From NCBI GenBank assembly GCA_963575745.1, contig CAUYUJ010001693.1:34072-98071 (forward strand): DNA of 64,000 nucleotides, given 5' to 3'. The stretch comes from Prorocentrum cordatum. Lineage: Eukaryota > Sar > Dinophyceae > Prorocentrales > Prorocentraceae. Position numbers and translations under genes: made by a program. Shown in pieces: positions 57,501-64,000 of the stretch (the stretch's first letter is position 1; each line of letters starts with the position of its first letter). The notes beneath the pieces were generated by a model. It made no database searches, was not told the origin of the DNA, and was given only the letters and a program-made list of their open reading frames with translations.

Positions 57501-57746
57501 TGTCTCGAGCGAAACGCTTGTGTTTCAGAAATTGTTGAGGATGTCTAGAGCGAAACGCTTGTTTTGTGTTATAGAGTGTCCTCTCCTGGGGACCTGAATT
57601 CAGAGGATCTCTCAAGTGAAATGTTTGTTTTCACGTGCCCAGGTCTTGAGGATGTCTCGAGCGAGACGCTTGTTTTCACGCCTCCAGGTTGCCCATGCAG
57701 ATGTCTAGCATGAGGATATGTTGAGGATGTCTCGAACCAGAGGCTT
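57501..57746 (+). repeat. 75-bp minisatellite, left block
   Basis: Units of TTGAGGATGTCTCGAGCGA, ACGCTTGTTTTCACG, then CCAGGT-GCCC and ATGTCTAGCATGAGGAT. The target sequence of LINE D. Confidence 0.75.
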
Positions 57747-58152
57747 GGTTGTAAAGACGATTTGTGGAGGTTGGCTCACCTCCGCGAGGCTGCACGTCCA
57801 TACAGGGGTGAGCGACTGTCTTTTCGAGTGCGGGTGCGAGCAGCAGCGCGACACCTTCGCTCACTACCTTCGTTGCCCTATTCTTTGGTCGAGGAGTGTC
57901 GCTAGTCTAGTGGACGCTCCGCAGAGCGTCGCGTCCAGACTCGGGCTGGATGGGGCGCCGACCATCGAGCAAGTGTAGTCGATGGTTCTTGCTTTTCATT
58001 GTTACAATTCCATGCGTGCTCGGTCTCGCCCTGCGGAGGTTGAGATGAGCACGTATCTGTCCCAGATTCGACGGGCAGCGATGGCGCTCGTCGATGCATC
58101 TCGTGCGCTGTAGGCTCTCTCGAGACCCTTGTGGCGCCTATTTGTACGAGCG
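57747..58152 (+). pseudogene. LINE D copy 1, 5'-truncated 3' end
   Basis: About 400 bases nearly identical to 62,976-63,378: TICGGWLTSARL, then the zinc knuckle ECGCEQQRDTFAHYLRCP, ending SRAL before the 3' UTR. A TAG at 57,976-57,978 replaces a GAG of the full copy. The left junction GCTTGGTTG overlaps the minisatellite. Confidence 0.85.
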
Positions 58153-58320
58153 ACGTGTCCAGGTCGCCCCGGCGAATGTCTAGCATGAGGATGTGTCGAG
58201 GAAGTCTCGATCGAGACGCTTGTTTGCACGTGGCCAGGTTGCCCAGGCGGATGCCTAGCATGAGGATGTGTTGAGAATGTCTCGAGAGATACGCTTGTTT
58301 TCACGTGTCAAGGTCGCCCG
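58153..58320 (+). repeat. 75-bp minisatellite between LINE D copies
   Basis: Two to three units. The last 17 bases (58,304-58,320, CGTGTCAAGGTCGCCCG) match 63,379-63,395 with one difference, as a target-site duplication of the full-length LINE would. Confidence 0.8.
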
Positions 58321-58340
58321 CCGTACCATTTTGGCTCAAG
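58321..58340 (+). other. Dinoflagellate spliced-leader relic
   Basis: CCGTACCATTTTGGCTCAAG matches the conserved dinoflagellate trans-spliced leader except for one missing G after CCGTA. It lies exactly at the LINE's 5' border, directly after the minisatellite. Confidence 0.88.
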
Positions 58341-58507
58341 TCCGGATTGTTTCTCTCAGACTTGTCCGTGGGAGGCGCGGCCCACGGTATCTCTCGTGCG
58401 CCTCTCACGGGCGTAGCCGCTATCTCATATCTAACGACTGTACTGAGGCCACCGCCTCTCGACTTTTCAGTCACGTCTCGTTTCCCGTGCTTCCTGTACT
58501 CGCAGTC

Positions 58508-59674
58508 ATGGCTTCCAGTTCTGTTGCTGCTTCTCAACCTGCTGGTTCTCAAAGGGTTGCCCGTCGCAAGTCCAGACGCCCGCAACGGGCCACTCCCGCA
58601 GCCAGCGAGAGGTCTCACACGGATACCCCTGAGGGCAAGCGCACCAAGACCCTTGACGAGGACGGCTGCGACGGCGACGTGCTGGTGGATGGTCTTGGGG
58701 CCGCAGGTCTTATTGATCCTCTGCGGGCCCGCGACCCGTGGGATGCCGCGAACAAACTTGGGGAGTCCGACAACAACGCTGGTGGCACAGCTACTCCAGT
58801 CGCTCCCGACCCCAACGCTTTCGTGTGCAGATTCGAGGTGGAAGCTTTGGTGGCGGTTCTTAAGCTCGATCTCCTGTCCTCTGTCAACAACTCCTCGTCT
58901 GCGCTGGCGACCCAGCTGGCGGACAAAATGGCTTCTCGGCTGCGCAAGTTCGCGGCGCAGCAGGAGGCCTAGCATGAGGAGACTGCTCTTCGTCTTCGGG
59001 AGCTCAACCAGAGGCAAACGTCTCTGGAGCAGGCTCATATCAAAATGGCTGCTGAAATGGATCGTCTCAAGCACACTCTCCACATCTGCGAGCAGGCCGC
59101 TCCGCAGTCGGACTATGCCGACGTCGCGGGCTTCACGCGGGAACCCAGTCGCACCTGCTTCGCGGCCACCGCGAAGGCTGCGATCTCTTCTTCCAGTGTC
59201 AAAGAGGCTGTTCTTCCATGGCTGGAGGCCGCTGGCTTCAAGGATGACCAGTGGCAGGTCGTGGGTGACTCTCCTTCTCGGCGATATGTAGTCGCTTTCA
59301 AAGGCGCGCCTGGGCTGGCTTCGAAGCACGTCGTCCACGCGCATAAGGCCCTCGAGTTGCCCGACGGTGGAGGTTGGCGTAAGTTCGAGGCTCGCGATGC
59401 CGAGTCCCAGGTGCAGGAGCTCTTCATCAGTCTTGACAAGAACGGGCAGCAAATCCGCCGCGAGATCCAGTGCAACAGGCTTTTCGAGCTCATCAAGAGC
59501 GCCAACCTCCCAGGGCGATGGCGGGCCAACCGTTCCCAGGGAGTTGTGTTTCGAGCCTTGACCCCTGCGGTATGCCATGGTTGCTGCCTTCAACAACCTA
59601 TTCGGGGAAGCAGAGAACGTTGCATGGAGTCTTTAGCCGCCGCTTTGTCCCGGCGAAGGCGCCTAGTGAGCTGA
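58508..59674 (+). pseudogene. LINE D ORF1, broken by an in-frame TAG
   Basis: ATG at 58,508 (MASSSVAASQPAG). A basic segment with RRKSRRPQR (about residue 20) is followed by an acidic and helical region. TAG at 58,970-58,972 ends the frame after 154 residues, but the same frame runs on to 59,674 with convincing sequence (coiled-coil LRELNQRQTSLEQ, then AVLPWLEAAGFKDDQW), which is also conserved in copy 3 at 63.6 kb. Expected role: RNA-binding ORF1 protein. The tail overlaps the ORF2 frame. Confidence 0.7.
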
Positions 59675-61418
59675 AGGCCCCGCTGTCGTTTGCGACGTGG
59701 AACGCTCGAGCATTGTTGCACCGCGACCTGCGCATGCGGCAGCACAACATGAAGTACTTGTCCCAGTTTCTCTCCAAGGGAACGATCATGGCGCTGCAAG
59801 AGGTCCACGCCGCGGAGTTGGAGCTTCAGCAGGACTTGTTCAAGCTCCACATCCCACACCTGGATTTCTCTTCTTTCGGTGCGCAGCGAAACACTGGCGA
59901 GGTGGCTATTATCATACCACGTTCTCAGAGTGGTGTTCATCAGCGGGCAGAGTTCTGGCACGAGGAGCTGGTGCCCGGAAGAATTCAGAGGCTTCGCATT
60001 TCCAGCGTCAGTCACAACACCTGTCCATCGGCGTCTACAGTCATCTACAATGTTCACACTTATAATATATCGAGACAGCAGGTGCAGTCGCTTCGGCAAC
60101 GGGTCGCTCGCGACGCGGCGCTCGCCAACATGGCGCCCGATAGGATCTCGATCATATTCTTGGGGGACTTCAATATCTACGCTGCTCTGCCCATGTATCC
60201 GTGCTCCTGAGATCGACCGTCGTAGGCCTGTCTCGGACGTTGCACCACATGTGGCTGGAGCTGTTTGGAAACGTATCTTCGCTCTGCTCCTCGAGGTGGA
60301 CTATGAGATGCCCACCCGCTATGTCGCGCAGGAGGGGCAACAGCCGAAGCTGACGCAGATTGACCGTGTCTTTTTGTCGTCTCAGAGTTGGGAAGCTATT
60401 CGATGGACGGCGTCGGTCTCCACTCCTGATCTTCCTGAGTTTCTTTTTGAAAAGGGCATTGGCGATCATTCCCCTGTTGTGCTTTCTCTTGCGCCGCGGC
60501 CAGCGGCGCATCCAGACACTCAGCGTATTTCTTCTTTTATCGTCCAGGATCCCGACTATGCTCGGTTCATCAAGAATATGGCGTCGGAAGTCGACTGGCA
60601 ATCTCTCGCGGCTGCGTCCAAGCGGAGGGCCACTAAACATATCATGAAGGAGTCTGCGAGGATGGTGCGTTCTCGTTTGGTTCGCAACCCTGAATCGACG
60701 GAAGCGAGACTCATGGTCTTTCGCTCTGTGGCTCGGGCGGTGTTCAGAGATGACGTGCGGCTGGCGAGGCGACTACTGCCCTCGTCGTCTCTTGCTCGTG
60801 AACATGCGCACGTGGAAGGGGGCCTAGTAGAGCTACGTGGCACGATCGCATTTGCGCGTGCGTTCACTCTCGAGCAGCAGGCTTTCTCAGAGGAGCGGGA
60901 GGCGACCCTGGCTCAGCGTGAGGCTCGGGCCAAACCCGACGCTGCTTCCATCTCATTCATTAATGCTCAGCGTCGTGCGCTGCGCAGGAGGGCATCGCTG
61001 TGGGCTCCCTTTGCTCGGGCGCTCAAGCTTCAAGGCATCCGTCTCCCTGGCGACGGTGATGTGGTGGACTCTCAGAGTGACATGATCAGTGAGCTGCGCC
61101 GCCACTGGGGTCCTGTTTTTCAGCATAAGCCGAGGTGCTCCAACTGGGAGCAGCTCTCGGATAAGCATCTCGAGAAGTTCGGCACCCAGTTTGATTTCTC
61201 CGAGGTGCTCCCTCCGGCGGCTACTCAGCTTATGGAGGCGGCTCGTCGTGCTCGGCCGTCGGCTCCTGGGCCAGATGGGTTACCGTATGAGGCGTGGCGC
61301 AGGTCGCCGTTGGGCTTTCAGTCGCTGGAGGGAATCGCCCTCGAGCTTGCCGCTGGTCTACCGCCGCCGACGGATTGGCATGAGCATCTAATGGTTTTCT
61401 TACCGAAGGGGGGGGGGC
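59675..61418 (+). pseudogene. LINE D ORF2, endonuclease and N-terminal RT, frameshifted
   Basis: The frame entering from 59,470 gives the APE endonuclease: FATWNARALL (59,692), IMALQEVHA, IIFLGDFNIY (60,150). A shift near 60,190 leads to the frame of 59,879-61,492, with LTQIDRVFLS and IGDHSPVVLS (endonuclease end), a long helical linker, then RT start RPSAPGPDGLPYEAW (61,255) and HLMVFLPKG. The frame is lost at a G10 run at about 61,408-61,417. No ATG precedes the endonuclease convincingly. Confidence 0.8.
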
Positions 61419-63338
61419 TCGGACGACGCGGCTGGGGCCTTCAGGTCGGCATCTACTACGAGAGCGTTGGCGCGGAAAAAATCGGATTGTAAGCTTGTGG
61501 CGGGTGCTATCAATATGAAACTCAAGCGGGCGGCGGCGGCAACTTCCCCTGAGGCTCAAAAGGGCTTCCTGGTTGGCAGAAACTTTCTTAACACTACCAC
61601 TTTGTTGGATGCAGTTGCAAGGGCGTGCGGTTTCCAGTCCAGAGACGAGCACCCTGTTATGGTGTTGCACGACTTTGGGGGCGCCTTCCCGCCCCCGGAG
61701 AATGACTGGCTTCTCAAGTCGCTCGCGCATGCGGGGGTCGAGGACGGCGTCTTCGCGCTGCTCGCCTCGCTGTGCTGGTTGCCGACCGCATGCGTTCAGG
61801 TTTCTGGCCTACAGCAGCACTTCTTGTGTATCTCATGTGGATTGGCTCAGGGGTGCCTATCAAGTGGGGCGCTCTGGGCCATCGCGATGAACTCTTTCGT
61901 GAAGGCGATGCAGGTTCTACTTCGCTCATGTGTCCGATCGGCGGTCGGCGTGTGCGCCGACGGTGTTGGGGCGACGCTGCAAAACCGTGCCCTCCTAAAG
62001 GATCTGTTTCGTGTATTCCGTGCTGCGGATGTGCTCGGGGGCCCCAGACTCAAATTTCAAAAGTGCGTCATCATGCCACTGGAGGGGGAATTGTCTACGG
62101 TGCTGGAAAAGGAGATGCGGCAATGGCTCTGTGAGCATGCTCCGCAATGGGCATCCACGAAGATCGTTGGCTCTGGGGAAGACTTGGGTGTGCAGGTGGG
62201 CCCCGCGGCAGACGAGCACAGTATATGGCGCAAGGTGGCGGCTAAGTGGTCGCTTCGTGTGCTGATGCTCGCCAAGTCAGGCGCTCCTGTGCCCACGACC
62301 ACTGACATTTACAACAAGTATGTGCTGACAGTCATGGGATATTTGCAGCAACTGCATCCTACGCCGAAGGGTCTGTTGGCACGAGAGTCTTGGGCGCTGC
62401 GCAAGGTGTGGCATCTGCCACCGCAGTGTCTTTCACGTGCCGACATCTTTTCACTCGCCAGCTGGTCTCACATCCGCCCCATGTCTACGCTGCCTCGTGG
62501 TGCCGCTACTCTCATGAGGCCGGCGGAGGACACGGTGACCAACTTGCGTTTCCTCATTGAATGGTTGCAAGAAGAGGTGTGCTCCCACGCTTCGTTGTTC
62601 GACATTGGTCGTGGCTGGCTATCCCCGCCGTTTTGGAAGCTGCGGCCCACGGTTCAGCACCTGGACAGGGCCGCCCACGACTTCGACCGCCGCCCGCCGC
62701 CTGGGGCGCAGACAGTGGACAGTGTGCTGCACGGGCCTGCGACGCAGGCTCGGCAAAAAGTGAATGAGGCCCGCGCCGCCGCCGTCGCCAGTCAATCTCG
62801 ATTCAAGCGTCAGCGTGTTCTTACCTCCTCCCTCCGTGCTGCTCTTTTTCCTGATTCTCTCCATCTCACCATCGAGAGGCGGCTCCAGACGTGGCAGGTC
62901 CCACGCCCCAGGGGCCCCTGGCCCCCGCTTAGAGCCTTGCTGGGGCCCCTTTCTCCCGCGCGGCAGTCGGCGGTTGTAAAGACGATTTGTGGAGGTTGGC
63001 TCACCTCCGCGAGGCTGCGCGTCCATGCAGGGGTGAGCGACTGTCTTTTCGAGTGCGGGTGCGAGCAGCAGCGCGACACCTTCGCTCACGACCTTCGTTG
63101 CCCTATTCTTTGGTCGAGGAGTGTCGCTAGTCTAATGGGCGCTCCGCAGAGCGTCGCGTCCAGACTCGGGCTGGATGGGGCGCCGACCATCGAGCAAGTG
63201 GAGTCGATGGTTCTTGCTTTTCACTGTTATGATTCCATGCGTGTTCGGCCTCGCCCTGCGGAGGTTGAGATGAGCACGTATCTGTCCCAGATTCGGCGGG
63301 CAGCGATGGCGCTCGTCGATGCATCTCGTGCGCTGTAG
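61419..63338 (+). pseudogene. LINE D ORF2, RT core and CCHC zinc knuckle
   Basis: Third frame of the same polyprotein. LARKKSDCKLVAGAINMKL begins the RT fingers/palm. Motif A is VLHDFGGAFPP (about 61,662), motif B GLAQGCLSSGALW, and motif C reads VCADGVGA (61,953-61,964 for CADG): the second catalytic Asp is Gly, a one-base change. About 300 residues of thumb and linker follow, then a C-x-C-x8-H-x4-C knuckle (ECGCEQQRDTFAHDLRC, about 63,050). The stop at 63,336-63,338 is shared with copy 1. Confidence 0.82.
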
Positions 63339-63378
63339 GCTCTCTCGAGACCCTTGTGGCGCCCGTTTGTGCGAGCGA

Positions 63379-63583
63379 CGTGTCCAGGTCGCCCGGGCGG
63401 GTGTCGAACGTGAAGATGTGTTGAGGATGTCTCGGGCGAGACGTTTGGTTGCACGTGTCCAGGTCGCCCATGCGGATGTCTAGAATGAGGATGTGTTGAC
63501 AACGTCTCGAGCGAAACGCTTGTTTTCACGTGCCCAGGTCGCCCAGGCGGACGTCTCACATGTAGATGTATTGCCGGATGCAA
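63379..63583 (+). repeat. 75-bp minisatellite, right block
   Basis: TG(T/C)CCAGGTCGCCC recurs at 63,381, 63,456 and 63,531, an exact 75-base period. Confidence 0.9.
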
Positions 63584-64000
63584 ACGTCGCTGGAGCAGGC
63601 TCATATCAAAATGGCTGCTGAAATGGATCGTCTCAAGCACACTCTCCACATCTGTGGGCAGGCCGCTCCGCAGGCGGACTATGCCGACGTCGCGGGCTTC
63701 GCGCGGGAGCCCAGTCGCACCTGCTTCGTGGCCTCCGCGAAGGCTGCGATCTCTTCTTCCGGTGTCAAAGAGGCTGTTCTTCCATGGCTGGAGGCCGCTG
63801 GCTTCAAGGATGACCAGTGGCAGATCGTGGGTGAATCCCTTCTCGGCGATTTGTGGTCGCTTTCAAAGGCGCGGCTGGGCTGGCTTCGAAGCACGTTGTC
63901 CACGCGCATAAGGCCCTCAAGTTGCCCGACGGTGGAGGTTGGCGCAAGTTCGAGACTCGCGATGCCGAGTCCCAGGTGCAGGAGCTCTTCATCAGTCTTG
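63584..64000 (+). pseudogene. LINE D copy 3, 5'-truncated, running off the window
   Basis: Matches 59,020-59,440 (ORF1 second half: KMAAEMDRLKHTLHIC, AVLPWLEAAGFKDDQW). One base is missing near 63,833, after which the frame differs from copy 2. Its 3' end lies outside the window. Confidence 0.85.

Larger units (their letters stand above)
58321..63378 (+). mobile_element. LINE D copy 2, full length, starting with a spliced-leader relic
   Basis: Bounded by the 17-bp near-repeat at 58,304-58,320 and 63,379-63,395. Order: spliced-leader relic, 5' UTR of about 167 bases, ORF1, ORF2 (endonuclease, RT, zinc knuckle), and a 40-base 3' UTR without a poly(A) tail. Its lineage differs from LINEs A-C: no RNase H domain was seen and the RT motifs differ. 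At least two frame shifts, an in-frame TAG and an RT active-site change show that it is inactive. Confidence 0.85.

Noticed and set aside
44472-58972. Genome-wide reassignment of UAG or UGA as sense codons
   Set aside because: Other ORFs here end normally at these codons, and several of the in-frame stops lie in visibly decayed copies; only the ORF1-ORF2 junction shows a repeated pattern.

Overview
The window is nuclear DNA from a dinoflagellate. The best single sign is a near-perfect copy of the 22-nt dinoflagellate spliced leader at 58,321-58,340, lacking one base. Dense nested retroelements, very long simple-sequence arrays, GC-rich intronless ORFs and LINE families typical of these genomes agree with this. 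No conventional single-copy housekeeping gene is visible. The window is mostly mobile elements inserted in satellites and in each other; one secreted-type protein gene (54.4-56.4 kb) is the only good host-gene candidate.

Layout: 1-4.1 kb is a Ty1/Copia retrotransposon (integrase, then RT-RNase H in another frame), cut by the window edge. 4.1-9.5 kb holds trinucleotide repeats, an 84-bp tandem repeat, TG and CTC microsatellites and one unidentified minus-strand ORF. 9.5-12.8 kb is a TG/TCTG array carrying three copies of an 82-bp unit; its right edge resembles the end of the large element below. LINE A starts at about 12.9 kb, is cut at 16,587 and resumes at 37,797. The 21.2-kb insertion inside it (16,588-37,796) is a giant Helitron/Helentron-like element on the minus strand. 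One ORF of about 5,860 codons carries a HUH replication initiator, a Pif1-type helicase and a ubiquitin-specific-protease domain, with a CA array at the 3' end and clustered hairpins at the 5' end.

39.7-42.9 kb is a satellite of about 185 bp hit by a 5'-truncated LINE B. 42.9-48.7 kb is LINE C, with both ORFs open. LINEs A, B and C are one family sharing three odd traits: RT motif C reads WADN rather than xADD, the C-terminal RNase H is circularly permuted, and (A and C, where visible) ORF1 and ORF2 lie in one frame separated by one stop codon. 49.3-51.6 kb is a 21-bp tandem repeat. 51.6-54.3 kb is mostly anonymous with a small inverted-repeat element. 54.4-56.4 kb encodes a discoidin-like, Pro-Thr-repeat protein. 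57-64 kb has three head-to-tail copies of a second LINE family (D) in a 75-bp minisatellite; the full-length copy begins at the spliced-leader relic, suggesting that the retrotransposition template was a trans-spliced mRNA.

All assignments come from reading motifs and comparing segments inside the window; no database search was possible.
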